Shown: piece after piece, positions 1 to 7,900 of the stretch
How the letters are laid out: each line of letters opens with the position of its first letter
How positions within the stretch are numbered: position 1 is the first letter of the stretch
Assembly: GCA_037445375.1 (NCBI GenBank)
Contig: JBBIKS010000019.1
Coordinates: 1-36,679, forward strand
From: DYHD01 sp037445375
GTDB taxonomy: Bacteria; Nitrospirota; Thermodesulfovibrionia; Thermodesulfovibrionales; Dissulfurispiraceae
Length of the DNA: 36,679 bases
Direction of reading: 5' to 3'
The notes under the pieces: generated by a model
What the model saw: only the letters and a program-made list of their open reading frames with translations
The model's database searches: none
Told to the model about the DNA's origin: nothing
Translations under genes and position numbers: made by a program

Positions 1-47
1 TATAGGACATTTCTATTTTGGCAGTATAGGACATTATCATTTTGGCG
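1..47. repeat. Tandem direct repeat, two units of about 24 bp
   Basis: Two near-identical units lie side by side at 1-24 and 25-47. Both begin TATAGGACATT and end in ATTTTGGC. Such short tandem repeats often form the ends of IS21-like or related insertion sequences. The repeat runs to the first base of the window, so an element could lie just outside. No transposase is visible here, so the assignment to an IS end is only a guess. Confidence 0.5.
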
Positions 48-125
48 TTACAGAATGCAAACAAAACCCCAGCACTTCATAGTGAAAAACAGAAATGGGA
101 TTTGTTCAAGCGCATATTCCGCCAT

Positions 126-270
126 AAATAGAGTCTGCTTGCAAAGTCTGTTTTTTGTCATTCCGCACTTGATGCGGAAGCCAGAACCTATTGAAAACAC
201 TGGATTTATGCCTTCACAGAAATGATAGCTTTTTATGAAAATGACAATTTATAAACAGACTCTAAATAGG
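126..270. repeat. Small intergenic repeat element with inverted ends (MITE-like)
   Basis: The segment is bounded by inverted TAGAGTCTG / CAGACTCTA ends (129-137 and 255-263). Inside is a TGTCATTCC box followed by the hairpin TTCCGCA-cttga-TGCGGAA (161-179). The motif AGAGTCTGTTTATA recurs near 10887-10901 and 15539-15563, so this is a dispersed family. It lies downstream of the kinase gene on the minus strand and codes for nothing that I can see. Confidence 0.55.
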
Positions 271-335
271 GATTGTTGAATCAAGGTATAATTTTTATTA
301 ACCCCTTAAGGAGGTTATAGTTCGCCAAAGGTGCA

Positions 336-3257
336 TCAATTCTTCAGGAGGGTAAAATAAAAAGTACTCCCGACGCCAGGGGTGCTCTCAACCCAGATCT
401 TTCCACCATGCGCCTCAACTATAGTCTTTGAGATCGCCAGACCTAATCCTGAACCTCCTGCTTCCCTGCTGACACGATAGAAGGCATCGAATATATACGG
501 TATGTGATCCTCTGGGATACCTATGCCTGTATCGCTAATCTGCACCAGTATATCCTTATCCCTGTCCAAAAGTCTCACAAGTATCGTACCCCATTGATTT
601 GTATATTTAACGGCATTTTCAAGAAGATTGGTAATTACTCTGCTGATCATGTTAGGGTCAGCATTGATGGTTTTAGGGATATTATCATCATAACGCAGGA
701 ATATCCGCAAATTCTTTTTTTCCGCTTCAATTTTTATGATTTCGATCCGCTCTTGGAATATACTGATTATGTCCAATGGGGCGGGAATCGGCTTACATTC
801 CTTTGCCTCAAATCTTGAAAACTCTAAAAAATCACCTATGAGCATCTGCAATTTTTGCATCTCTTCTTTTTGTAGTTCGAGATACTCTTTTTGATTTTCT
901 GTAAGCGGACCTGCCTTGCAAGACAACAGTCTCGACAGAAAGCCCTGAGCTATAATGATAGGATTTTTCATGTCGTGTGCAAACATGGAGAGTATATTTT
1001 TACGTTCCCTTTCTAACTTGATTGATTCCGATATATCCTCAAATATAATGACCATTCCGCCTGAGGGATCCTTAAAAGGGCTTATATTAACCCGGAATGT
1101 TTGTCTTGTCGGTGAATGCAGTATTATCTCTTTTTGTTCATGCTGAACCAGAGAATGACCTGAAAGCCACGGCATAATATGGAATATATCACTATTTAGA
1201 GCATCTGACTTTCTTATATTAGTTATCAATTCCATTGACCTGTTCCAGTATTTCACCTTTAATGTCGCATCAATTGTTGCAACTCCGATAGGGGTGCTTT
1301 CTAATATATTCTCGCTGAATTCTTTAAGATACGAAAGTTCTCTATTGGCATCAGAGAGTTCCTGACGGGAAAGCCTCAAACTCTCGGTAATATGTTTTAA
1401 GGAATCCGAAAGCTCCCCTCTGTCCTGTTCAGTCAAGACCAGACGGTTTTCGAAGATAATCGAAGCCATAGAGGTACCTATAGCACCAGACAATACCTTC
1501 TCTGCCTCGTGTCTTAACTCTAAAAGTTCTACAGCAGAAATTTCCTCCCTTTTTTTATTTTTCTGCATTAAAAAATCATCCATGGCTTTTTTAGCTTCAG
1601 TTAACCCTAAGTATTGTGCCAGTATATCCTCAATATCATTAATGCTGTAAGAGCCTGCGAGTCCGGGCTGCCTTGCCCTGTCATAAGACTCTACAAAGAT
1701 ATATGATTGTATTTCCTCCTCTTTTGTCTGTCTGGTAAAGACCGAAAAGCCAATAAAAAACAATACATTAAAAAGTAAACTCCAAAAAATTGCATGAGTC
1801 CATTTTTCAAGTCCAGTTATGCCGAAAAGGCTTCTTACATTGTAAAATTCAGATTTAGCAAGCTGCCCAATAAAACTCGTCTGTTTTATTATTTCTGCTT
1901 CCATCAAAGCAGGGACGATAAGTGTATAGAACCATACAACGAAACCAGCTATCAAACCTGCTATGGCGCCCATTTTTGTCCCCCCTTTCCAGTAAAGTCC
2001 GAGAAGGAAGGAAGGGGCAAAGATAGATACAGCTACAAAAGACTTTAACCCAATGTCCACAAGAGCATATAAATCACCAACTGTTATAGCTGCCAGATAT
2101 CCCAAAAAGACAACCACGAGAATGATCAATCTTTTTATGTTAAGAATGATCGCAGGGAATTTTGAAAACTTCTGAAATTTAACAAGAGCGGGCATTACAA
2201 TGCTATTCATTACCATTGTGCTTAATGCAAGGGATTCAACGATAACCATCGCTGTGGCAGCAGAAAAACCTCCGATAAAGACGAAAAGCGATAGATATTT
2301 TTCGCCTTGGCTTAAAGGCAGGGTTAGCACAAAATAATCCGCTTCCTTATAGCTTCCGCCCATAAGTAAGCCACCATAAGCTATAGGCAACACAAAAATA
2401 TTTATCAGAAAGAGGTATAGCGGAAATAGCCATACCGCCTTAGTTATATGCTTTACATTATAATTCTCGACTACTGCCATATGAAATTGTCTGGGCAGGA
2501 AAATTATTGCCATCATACAGAGATAATTAAGTGCAAACCACTCACCATGACCTACTCCCAAAGAAAGAAGGTGTTCAAATTCTGAGCCCTTGATCCTGTC
2601 TAAAATATCGCCAAAGCCTTCAAAGAGACCGAAGGTAACGAATAAACCGACTGAAATTATCGCTGCCAATTTGATTATAGACTCAAAAGCAACTACAAAG
2701 ACAAGACCGCTCTGCCTTTCCGGAGAAACAAGCCTTCTTGCCCCAAAAATGATAGCAAATGCTGCAAGAAGAAAAGTAATGAAGAGTCCTACTGCAAAAC
2801 CGCCTGCCTGTTCGCCTGAGATCAGCATAAAGGTGCTTATTATTGCTTTAATCTGCAACCCTATATACGGGGTAATGCCTACGACTGCTATGATTGTAAC
2901 AATGGCTGCTAAAAAAAGAGATTTGCCATATCTTGCACCAATAAAGTCGGATATTGTTGTAATCCTGTTTGCCTTTGCAATAGTTACAATTTTTTTAAGG
3001 ATTATAAGCCATAAGACAGCCATCAAGGTAGGTCCAATATAGACTGTAAGGAAACTAAGACCGCTTGTAGCCGCCTTGCCTACACTTCCATAGAATGTCC
3101 ATGATGTGCAATATACCGCTAATGATAGTGAATAAATATATGGATTGTTGACAATACTCCTGCCCTCTTTTTCCCTTTTCTCGGCATAATAAGCCACCGC
3201 AAAAAGGATAAGCATATAACAAAATACGAGCAGAAAAAGGTTTAATGTTGCAAACAT
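336..3257 (-). CDS. Sodium:solute symporter-histidine kinase fusion (CbrA-like)
   Basis: This is a 973-residue inner-membrane sensor kinase. Residues 1 to about 510 are a multi-pass SSS-family (Na+/proline symporter-like) domain rich in transmembrane helices. A cytoplasmic linker and a PAS domain (about 655-745, VGVATID-like region with a conserved WN) follow. The HisKA phospho-acceptor is His761 in FAHDMKNP. The ATPase domain has an N-box (N877, N881), a G1 motif DTGIGIP starting near 909 and a G2 motif GSGLGLA near 935. All kinase boxes look intact. CbrA in Pseudomonas has the same plan and senses nutrient status, with the symporter part acting as sensor or transporter. No response regulator gene is next to it, so the partner is unknown. 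An AGGT-containing Shine-Dalgarno about 9 nt upstream supports the ATG at 3257. Substrate unknown. Confidence 0.9.
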   Translation of the reverse strand: MFATLNLFLLVFCYMLILFAVAYYAEKREKEGRSIVNNPYIYSLSLAVYCTSWTFYGSVGKAATSGLSFLTVYIGPTLMAVLWLIILKKIVTIAKANRITTISDFIGARYGKSLFLAAIVTIIAVVGITPYIGLQIKAIISTFMLISGEQAGGFAVGLFITFLLAAFAIIFGARRLVSPERQSGLVFVVAFESIIKLAAIISVGLFVTFGLFEGFGDILDRIKGSEFEHLLSLGVGHGEWFALNYLCMMAIIFLPRQFHMAVVENYNVKHITKAVWLFPLYLFLINIFVLPIAYGGLLMGGSYKEADYFVLTLPLSQGEKYLSLFVFIGGFSAATAMVIVESLALSTMVMNSIVMPALVKFQKFSKFPAIILNIKRLIILVVVFLGYLAAITVGDLYALVDIGLKSFVAVSIFAPSFLLGLYWKGGTKMGAIAGLIAGFVVWFYTLIVPALMEAEIIKQTSFIGQLAKSEFYNVRSLFGITGLEKWTHAIFWSLLFNVLFFIGFSVFTRQTKEEEIQSYIFVESYDRARQPGLAGSYSINDIEDILAQYLGLTEAKKAMDDFLMQKNKKREEISAVELLELRHEAEKVLSGAIGTSMASIIFENRLVLTEQDRGELSDSLKHITESLRLSRQELSDANRELSYLKEFSENILESTPIGVATIDATLKVKYWNRSMELITNIRKSDALNSDIFHIMPWLSGHSLVQHEQKEIILHSPTRQTFRVNISPFKDPSGGMVIIFEDISESIKLERERKNILSMFAHDMKNPIIIAQGFLSRLLSCKAGPLTENQKEYLELQKEEMQKLQMLIGDFLEFSRFEAKECKPIPAPLDIISIFQERIEIIKIEAEKKNLRIFLRYDDNIPKTINADPNMISRVITNLLENAVKYTNQWGTILVRLLDRDKDILVQISDTGIGIPEDHIPYIFDAFYRVSREAGGSGLGLAISKTIVEAHGGKIWVESTPGVGSTFYFTLLKN

Positions 3258-3551
3258 AAGTTATTACCTGACTCCATATATCGGATTATCGGCACAAATG
3301 GGCTGAAAAGATAATCAAAAAGATAATCAACAGGTCGCTGCTATAATATTTAAAAGTTAGAGTGAGTTCAGCATTAAAATACACATAAACTAATAGTATA
3401 ATAATATCACTCTTTTTGTAACTATATCAAAGTGATCAAAGACTGACATAGGAACAAGTCATTGCGAGCAAATCGCAATCTCGTCTTTTCTAAATTATGA
3501 TTGCTACAAATCTTTTGGGTGCTATCAATAAATCAACGGTATATTTATTCT
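3258..3551. other. Divergent intergenic region with short repeats
   Basis: About 290 nt separate two divergently transcribed genes and must hold both their promoters. An AAGATAATCA unit is tandemly duplicated at about 3309-3329. A dispersed intergenic repeat of the TCATTGCGAG...CAATCTCGTC type is at about 3459-3486 and contains the hairpin TTGCGA-gcaaa-TCGCAA. I could not assign a confident -35/-10 pair to either gene. Confidence 0.4.
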
Positions 3552-4199
3552 ATGTCTGATTATAAAGATAATCTTATACGAATTTTTTTTAAGCTCTACT
3601 CTTTCTACGGTCCTCAAAAATGGTGGCCCGGCGACACTCCTTTTGAGATTGCAATAGGAGCAATCCTTACACAAAACACTAACTGGTCAAATGTAGAGAA
3701 AGCAATCGAGAATCTTAAAAAAGAAGGGATTCTAAGTCCTGAAGAATTAAATAAAACTTCAGATAAGAGGATTTCAAAACTTATAAAACCTTCGGGATAC
3801 TATAATGTTAAAACTAAAAGGATAAGGGCATTTCTTGATTTTCTTTTTGATTATTGTCATGGAAACCTGAAAATGCTCGAAGATGAGGAAACAAGCAAAC
3901 TAAGGGAGTTACTACTTTCTATTTATGGCATAGGTCCGGAGACTGCGGACTCAATACTTCTTTATGCCCTCGAAAAACCAGTCTTCGTAGTAGATGCATA
4001 CACTAAAAGAGTGCTTTCAAGGCACAACATATTAAATAATGCTGCATCCTATGAAGAATATCAGAATTTATTTCACAATGAATTAATTCGGGATGTTCAA
4101 TTATACAATGAATACCATGCTTTATTTGTGAGAGTAGGCAAGGATTACTGCAAACATAGGTCTTTATGTGCAGGCTGTCCTTTGTCTGAAAAAAAGTAA
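3552..4199 (+). CDS. Endonuclease III-like HhH-GPD DNA glycosylase (COG2231 type)
   Basis: Base-excision repair glycosylase of the HhH-GPD superfamily, 215 residues from the ATG at 3552. An in-frame upstream start at 3501 would add 17 residues with no family resemblance. The helix-hairpin-helix lies around residues 122-138 (YGIGPETAD). The catalytic Asp is D148 in VVDAYTKR. Where endonuclease III has its catalytic Lys (GVGRKTA), this protein has Glu130, so a monofunctional glycosylase without the Lys lyase step is expected. The C-terminal iron-sulfur loop has C200, C206 and C209, but the chain ends at LSEKK before the usual fourth Cys. The [4Fe-4S] cluster may therefore be absent or use another ligand. 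No Shine-Dalgarno is clear before 3552. The substrate lesion cannot be told from sequence. Confidence 0.85.
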   Translation: MSDYKDNLIRIFFKLYSFYGPQKWWPGDTPFEIAIGAILTQNTNWSNVEKAIENLKKEGILSPEELNKTSDKRISKLIKPSGYYNVKTKRIRAFLDFLFDYCHGNLKMLEDEETSKLRELLLSIYGIGPETADSILLYALEKPVFVVDAYTKRVLSRHNILNNAASYEEYQNLFHNELIRDVQLYNEYHALFVRVGKDYCKHRSLCAGCPLSEKK

Positions 4200-4240
4200 A
4201 AATAGGTTTTAGTATAAAAAATCTTCTATCACCTGAGCTT

Positions 4241-4510
4241 TTATATTAAATCCTTCCGACTCACTCTATAAACAAAAACCAGTATCTCTGCTACCGCCTT
4301 GTATAATTCCGGGGGTATCTCATCGTAAAGGTCAAGACTTGAAAGCACTTCAACGAGATAGGGGTCATCTTCAATAGGTATATCATGTTCAAATGCAATC
4401 TGTAAAATTCTTTCGGCAATTCTTCCGCTTCCTTTTGCTACAACCCTTGGAGCTGAATCCTTTCTATGCCTATATCGCAAAGCTGCTGCTTTTAGTTTTT
4501 TATATGCCAT
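4241..4510 (-). CDS. FlhB C-terminal-like export switch protein, orphan
   Basis: An 89-residue protein resembling only the cytoplasmic C-terminal domain of FlhB/YscU, the specificity switch of flagellar and type III export. Visible family features are SAPRVVAKG, the HDIPIEDDPYL block and the DEIPPELYKAVAEIL block. It has no transmembrane part, and the NPTH autocleavage site is missing: the chain begins just after where it would lie. Such solo homologues (often annotated FlhB-like, FlhX or EscU/YscU/HrcU family) are usually found near a FliK-like gene, but none is seen here. The start has an AGGCGG Shine-Dalgarno within 10 nt. It could assist flagellar export, but the role of the soluble form is not settled. 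It converges with the glycosylase gene and no terminator is visible between them. Confidence 0.85.
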   Translation of the reverse strand: MAYKKLKAAALRYRHRKDSAPRVVAKGSGRIAERILQIAFEHDIPIEDDPYLVEVLSSLDLYDEIPPELYKAVAEILVFVYRVSRKDLI

Positions 4511-4812
4511 ATTAGCCGCCTAACTAAGGATAAGCCGATATTGAAGTCTCACCTATCATTACTTTAACCTAAAGACGCAACCAAATAAAACCACTTAGTT
4601 CATAACGGGTGACGAGCGATATGACAGGTATAAAAAAAAGGGAAATAAAATTTTACAACTTTGGCTCTATCAAAAGTCTGGCAAAATGGCATTCTCTGGA
4701 CTTAGGCTTTAGTTATTGTCCTGAGCTTGCCGAAATATCAGTCGAACGCTTGACCAGAAAATCCACCCATTGATTAGTTGGAATACAACAATTAAGTTCC
4801 TCATCTGGCTAT
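4511..4812. other. Intergenic region with a dispersed repeat fragment
   Basis: About 300 nt upstream of the FlhB-like gene with no supported reading frame. The stretch near 4717-4752 (TGTCCTGAGCTTGCCGAA, then GTCGAACGC) is a fragment of an intergenic repeat. A related form occurs at about 10924-10982 (GAGCCTGTTGAAGGG / GGTTCGACAGGCTCA). I see no convincing promoter. Confidence 0.4.
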
Positions 4813-4842
4813 AAAAAAAGCCCCGGGGAAGGGGCTTTTTTT
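4813..4842. terminator. Rho-independent terminator, bidirectional
   Basis: The stem AAAAAAAGCCCC / GGGGCTTTTTTT encloses a six-base loop (GGGGAA). It gives a U-run on either strand. It sits just after the 59-codon gene that ends at 4859 on the minus strand, so it closes the transporter operon. Confidence 0.92.
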
Positions 4843-4858
4843 ATTGATAAAGCTACAT

Positions 4859-5038
4859 TTAAACTACAAATAGCTTGCTTATCTCTCCGCTAATCATAGT
4901 AAAGACTTGTTTAGCAGCCTCAACTCCGCCAAGCAAACTCTCGGCTCTGGCTTTTTCTGGCATCATTAATGATGCAACTATTGCTATTACCCACATCATC
5001 GCCCAACATACTATGAATATTAATTGTTTCTTATGCAT
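4859..5038 (-). CDS. Small exported or membrane-anchored peptide of transporter operon
   Basis: A 59-codon gene. Its ATG at 5038 is preceded by a good Shine-Dalgarno (GAGAGGAGA, about 6 nt away). The product starts MHKKQL and continues with a hydrophobic helix over residues 6-26. AEKARAES follows at about 27-34, where ARA-ES could be a signal peptidase site. The remaining 25 residues are short and amphipathic and end ISKLFVV. It follows the MFS gene by 77 nt and is closed by the terminator at 4813-4842, so it is very likely the last gene of that operon. I do not recognise the family. An accessory subunit or periplasmic partner of the carrier is possible but unproven. The overlapping plus-strand frame at 4875-5063 lacks a ribosome site and is rejected. 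Confidence 0.7.
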   Translation of the reverse strand: MHKKQLIFIVCWAMMWVIAIVASLMMPEKARAESLLGGVEAAKQVFTMISGEISKLFVV

Positions 5039-5115
5039 TATTTTCTCCTCTCAATTACTTTAATTATTAGAAATTTATTGTTTTTTTATCGTAATAAAAT
5101 CTCGATGAAAGATTC

Positions 5116-6384
5116 TTATTTTGCGATGCTTGGTTTCGGATAAACAAAAACCTTTGTTCTTCTCTGCTGCACCGGCTCTTTAGGCGCCTTTGTAATAAAG
5201 GTTAAAAGCCCTGCTAAGACCAAAAATCCGGCTGATACCATATATGCCATGTTATAGTTTCCTGTCATATCAGCAATCTGACCAGCAAGGATAGGACCAA
5301 ATACACCGCCTACTCCCCATGCTGTAAATAAAAGACCATAATTAAGTCCGAGATTCTTTGACCCCCAATAATCTGCTGTTGTGGAAGGGAATAGCGAGAG
5401 GCAGGCGCCATAGCTAAAGCCTACGACTGCCGAGCCAATCATGAATGTTGTTATTGTGGAAAAAGATGAAAATAAGAACATTACTACAGCCTGAGTCATG
5501 CATACCAGAAAAAGTGTCTTAATTCTTCCGATTTTGTCGGATACTATGCCTGCGATGATTCGTCCAGATGCATTGAAAATTGCGAGCAGGGCAACAAAAA
5601 GAAAGCCAATTTGAATAGTGTTGCCTGACTGTATCGCCACGATTTTAGCAAGATGGCCAATTATCATTAATCCTGCAATAGCTACACAAGCATATTCTAT
5701 CCACAATAAATAGAATGTTGGGGTCCTCAGCATATCTCTCCATGTGAAATCGACTTTATTAGCTGGCACACTCGCCTTTGACGTATTTGCCGCAGCAGCA
5801 ACAACAGGCGGGTTTTTTATTAACTGGCAAAGGAAAAATGTTACAACTGCAAAGGATGCACCGAGTATCTGAAATGATGCGCTTAACCCATATTCGCCAA
5901 GCAAGAATTTGCTCAATGGGGCTATATAAACAGGCGCAAGACCGAAACCACTTACAACTATACCGGTAATCATTCCCTTTTTGTCAGATGCAAACCATTT
6001 AACCGCTGCAGGGGTAGCCGATGCATACCCGAGACCGAATCCCATTCCAGCCATTACTCCAAAGCCTATTAAAACAGGCATCATATTTTCTGGTGTTGCG
6101 AAGCCGCTTACTATCAATCCAAGACCTGTTAAAATGGCGCCGACAGTAGCTACGATACGAGGACCGAATTTATCCTGCAATCTTCCAGCAGGCACCATCA
6201 TAATTGCAAAAATGGCTATTGCGATTGTGTATGGCATTGCCGCCTGTGTTTTAGTCCACCCAAATCCGCCATTTTCAACAGCTTCTGTTAACTGTTTCCC
6301 AAAAATGCTCCATGCATAAAGAACTCCCAGAGCGAGGTTCAACCCCATTCCTGCAAAGACTACTTTCCAACCCTTGTTAGTCAT
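5116..6384 (-). CDS. MFS transporter of the OFA (oxalate/formate antiporter) family
   Basis: A 422-residue, twelve-helix inner-membrane carrier. The opening GWKVVFAGMGLNLALGVLYA is typical of the OFA subfamily. The loop 2-3 motif A appears as GRLQDKFGPR and its second-half copy as GIVSDKIGRIK. OFA members carry small carboxylates such as oxalate, formate, lactate or pyruvate; the substrate here cannot be read from sequence. The ATG at 6384 is chosen over one ten codons upstream because it has a perfect AGGAGG at the right distance, whereas the upstream one would overlap the preceding gene. It is the third gene of an operon behind the sigma-54 promoter at 6901-6916, so expression probably depends on an NtrC-type activator. 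The C-terminal tail is basic and proline-rich. Confidence 0.88.
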   Translation of the reverse strand: MTNKGWKVVFAGMGLNLALGVLYAWSIFGKQLTEAVENGGFGWTKTQAAMPYTIAIAIFAIMMVPAGRLQDKFGPRIVATVGAILTGLGLIVSGFATPENMMPVLIGFGVMAGMGFGLGYASATPAAVKWFASDKKGMITGIVVSGFGLAPVYIAPLSKFLLGEYGLSASFQILGASFAVVTFFLCQLIKNPPVVAAAANTSKASVPANKVDFTWRDMLRTPTFYLLWIEYACVAIAGLMIIGHLAKIVAIQSGNTIQIGFLFVALLAIFNASGRIIAGIVSDKIGRIKTLFLVCMTQAVVMFLFSSFSTITTFMIGSAVVGFSYGACLSLFPSTTADYWGSKNLGLNYGLLFTAWGVGGVFGPILAGQIADMTGNYNMAYMVSAGFLVLAGLLTFITKAPKEPVQQRRTKVFVYPKPSIAK

Positions 6385-6410
6385 TTTGACCTCCTTTTTT
6401 TTTAAAAATA

Positions 6411-6731
6411 TCAAGCTATGTTTTTTAATCTTTTCTCGGTAATAGATTTATAATTACTTATTAAACTTACAAATAAAGTTGCCCCTGTAATACAAATAAT
6501 CCCTATCGTCATCAGTCCTAATACCATAATCACAGTAGCAAGAATTCTCGGCAGAAGTTCCATATTTGAAAAATAGCTGGCTACCTTTAGCCCAGTCATG
6601 CCGCTGGAAAACGAACTCAGTAGCAAACCTATTATCGCAAACACACAAATGCCTATACTTGCTCCAATACTGAGTCCCTGCAATAACAAATCATTAAATT
6701 TCATTTTTATAGTTCTATCGGCTTTAATCAT
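6411..6731 (-). CDS. Small two-helix membrane protein of transporter operon
   Basis: A 106-residue protein with two strongly hydrophobic segments, roughly residues 18-42 and 58-88, separated by a short polar loop containing NMELLPR. No family is recognised. The chosen ATG at 6731 overlaps the end of the 42-codon gene (stop codon at 6724-6726), which suggests translational coupling; it lacks its own Shine-Dalgarno. A GTG four codons upstream (6743) is the alternative. It ends 26 nt before the MFS start. Position between the tiny gene and the carrier suggests a carrier subunit or assembly partner, but this is inference from context only. Confidence 0.72.
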   Translation of the reverse strand: MIKADRTIKMKFNDLLLQGLSIGASIGICVFAIIGLLLSSFSSGMTGLKVASYFSNMELLPRILATVIMVLGLMTIGIICITGATLFVSLISNYKSITEKRLKNIA

Positions 6732-6852
6732 TTCTATGTTCACGTTTTTTGGTTATATAATCGATTAATGATGTTCCAATCTTTCCTGAAAACATATAAC
6801 TTATGCCTGCCGTATCCCAACATGAAGCTATAGCCCCCTTAGAAAGAATCAT
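6724..6852 (-). CDS. 42-residue first gene of sigma-54 operon
   Basis: This is a tiny but well-signalled gene. The ATG at 6852 follows GGAGGAGG (6863-6870) at about 10 nt, and the sigma-54 promoter lies about 50 nt upstream. The product begins MILSKGAIASCWDTAGISYM and ends KKREHRND. It is not clearly transmembrane; it has one Cys, a central Gly/Ser-rich stretch and a charged tail. Its stop overlaps the start of the 106-codon membrane gene, so its translation may couple to the next gene. It could be a leader peptide or a small subunit of the OFA carrier; small companion proteins are reported for this transporter group. I do not recognise the sequence. Confidence 0.65.
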   Translation of the reverse strand: MILSKGAIASCWDTAGISYMFSGKIGTSLIDYITKKREHRND

Positions 6853-6900
6853 TTTACTTCGACCTCCTCCTTTCATAATTCATTAAAACAATTTTATAAG

Positions 6901-6916
6901 AGCAATCGTTGTGCCA
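6901..6916 (-). promoter_or_regulatory. Sigma-54 (RpoN) promoter
   Basis: Read on the minus strand the site is TGGCACAACGATTGCT. It matches the RpoN consensus TGGCAC-N5-TTGC with exact GG-N10-GC spacing (GG at 6915-6914, GC at 6903-6902). Transcription would start near 6890, giving a leader of about 38 nt to the ATG at 6852. Dyad sites lie 75-190 bp upstream, as expected for enhancer-binding proteins. Confidence 0.88.
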
Positions 6917-6990
6917 TCCCGATAAAAAATAAATATATATTTAAAATCAATAAGTTATAAAATATTAAAATATTTAAAAAATATGGATAC

Positions 6991-7090
6991 TTGCAGAAAT
7001 GTAAAAAATATTCGGTTAGATTTATCGAGACAAGATGTTATAGAGATTTTACAAATTTGCAATAAAGAAGTGATATTTGCAGAAATGTAA
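6991..7090. promoter_or_regulatory. Three enhancer-like dyads, TTRCA-N4-TGYAA
   Basis: Two identical sites, TTGCAGAAATGTAA at 6991-7004 and 7077-7090, and a third, TTACAAATTTGCAA at 7049-7062, share the dyad TTRCA-N4-TGYAA. Their centres lie about 88, 146 and 174 bp upstream of the sigma-54 promoter. This is the usual layout for binding of an NtrC-family activator. Such a regulator is not encoded in the window. The gene beyond them (dedA) reads toward them, so they serve only the transporter operon. Confidence 0.7.
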
Positions 7091-7256
7091 AAATACCTTT
7101 TGAAGAGCTTTTTTTGGGGGGAGGGTGTCTGATAATTATTATTTAAACCAGCAGCTCCGTATAGCTTTTGATAAGACTAACTTACTTCTCTAAGCCTATC
7201 ATTACAATCCATCTGCTTTGTATCATTTTGGAAATACAGCTCAAATCATGACCTAA

Positions 7257-7895
7257 CTATCGAGAATGTCTTATCTTATGTCGCAGAAATTCTATTAGGG
7301 CAGGCAAAGCCGATACGATAATTATAGCGATGATAACCAGTGCAAAATTATTCTTGATTATTGGAATATTGCCGAAATAGTAGCCACCCACCAGAAAAGC
7401 GGTAACCCATGCAATGCACCCAACAATGTTAAAGAAGGTAAAACGTCCGTAATTCATTCTCCCGATGCCAGCCACGAATGGGGCAAATGTCCTGAATATC
7501 GGCAGGAATCTTGAGAGAACAACTGCCTTGCCCCCATGTCTCTCATAGAAAAGCCGGGTGCGAACAAGGTATTCTTTATTAAGAAAACGGACATTTTCTT
7601 TATAAAAAATCTTGGGACCAACAGCGTAGCCGATTTGATAATTCACTATATTCCCCAATATTGCACCCGCACAGATGACACCATAGGTTATCGGCAAACT
7701 TAATAAACCCGTGGCTGAAAGAGCGCCGAGCGCAAAAAGAAGGGAATCGCCCGGAAGAAAAGGGGTTACAACGAGACCGGTCTCACAAAAAATAATAAAA
7801 AAAACTAATAAATATATCCAGAAACCATAATTCCGTATAATAAACTCAAGATGTTTGTCTATGTTAAGAATGAAGTCTGCAAGGAATTCAATCAA
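7257..7895 (-). CDS. DedA family membrane protein
   Basis: A 212-residue inner-membrane protein of the DedA/SNARE-associated (VTT) family, whose members act in lipid-carrier flipping and membrane homeostasis. Visible motifs are FCETGLVVTPFLPGDSLLFA near residues 36-55, which holds the acidic and PGD residues of the family. The arginine-containing block SRFLPIFRTFAPFVAGIGRM lies near 127-146. Several hydrophobic helices follow. The start is a TTG at 7895; an AAGGGA Shine-Dalgarno overlapping the end of the preceding gene (5-nt gap) supports it. It is the last gene of the threonine cluster. I see no classic terminator in the 165 nt before the dyads. A role in the amino acid pathway is not implied by the family. 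Confidence 0.88.
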   Translation of the reverse strand: MIEFLADFILNIDKHLEFIIRNYGFWIYLLVFFIIFCETGLVVTPFLPGDSLLFALGALSATGLLSLPITYGVICAGAILGNIVNYQIGYAVGPKIFYKENVRFLNKEYLVRTRLFYERHGGKAVVLSRFLPIFRTFAPFVAGIGRMNYGRFTFFNIVGCIAWVTAFLVGGYYFGNIPIIKNNFALVIIAIIIVSALPALIEFLRHKIRHSR

Positions 7896-7900
7896 TAGCG

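Noticed and set aside
2590..3042. Long plus-strand frame opposite the kinase membrane domain
   Set aside because: It is antisense to a clearly coding symporter domain and has low-complexity composition typical of shadow frames.
4875..5063. Plus-strand 62-codon frame
   Set aside because: It lacks a ribosome site and lies over the minus-strand 59-codon gene, which has a strong Shine-Dalgarno, a hydrophobic signal and a terminator behind it.
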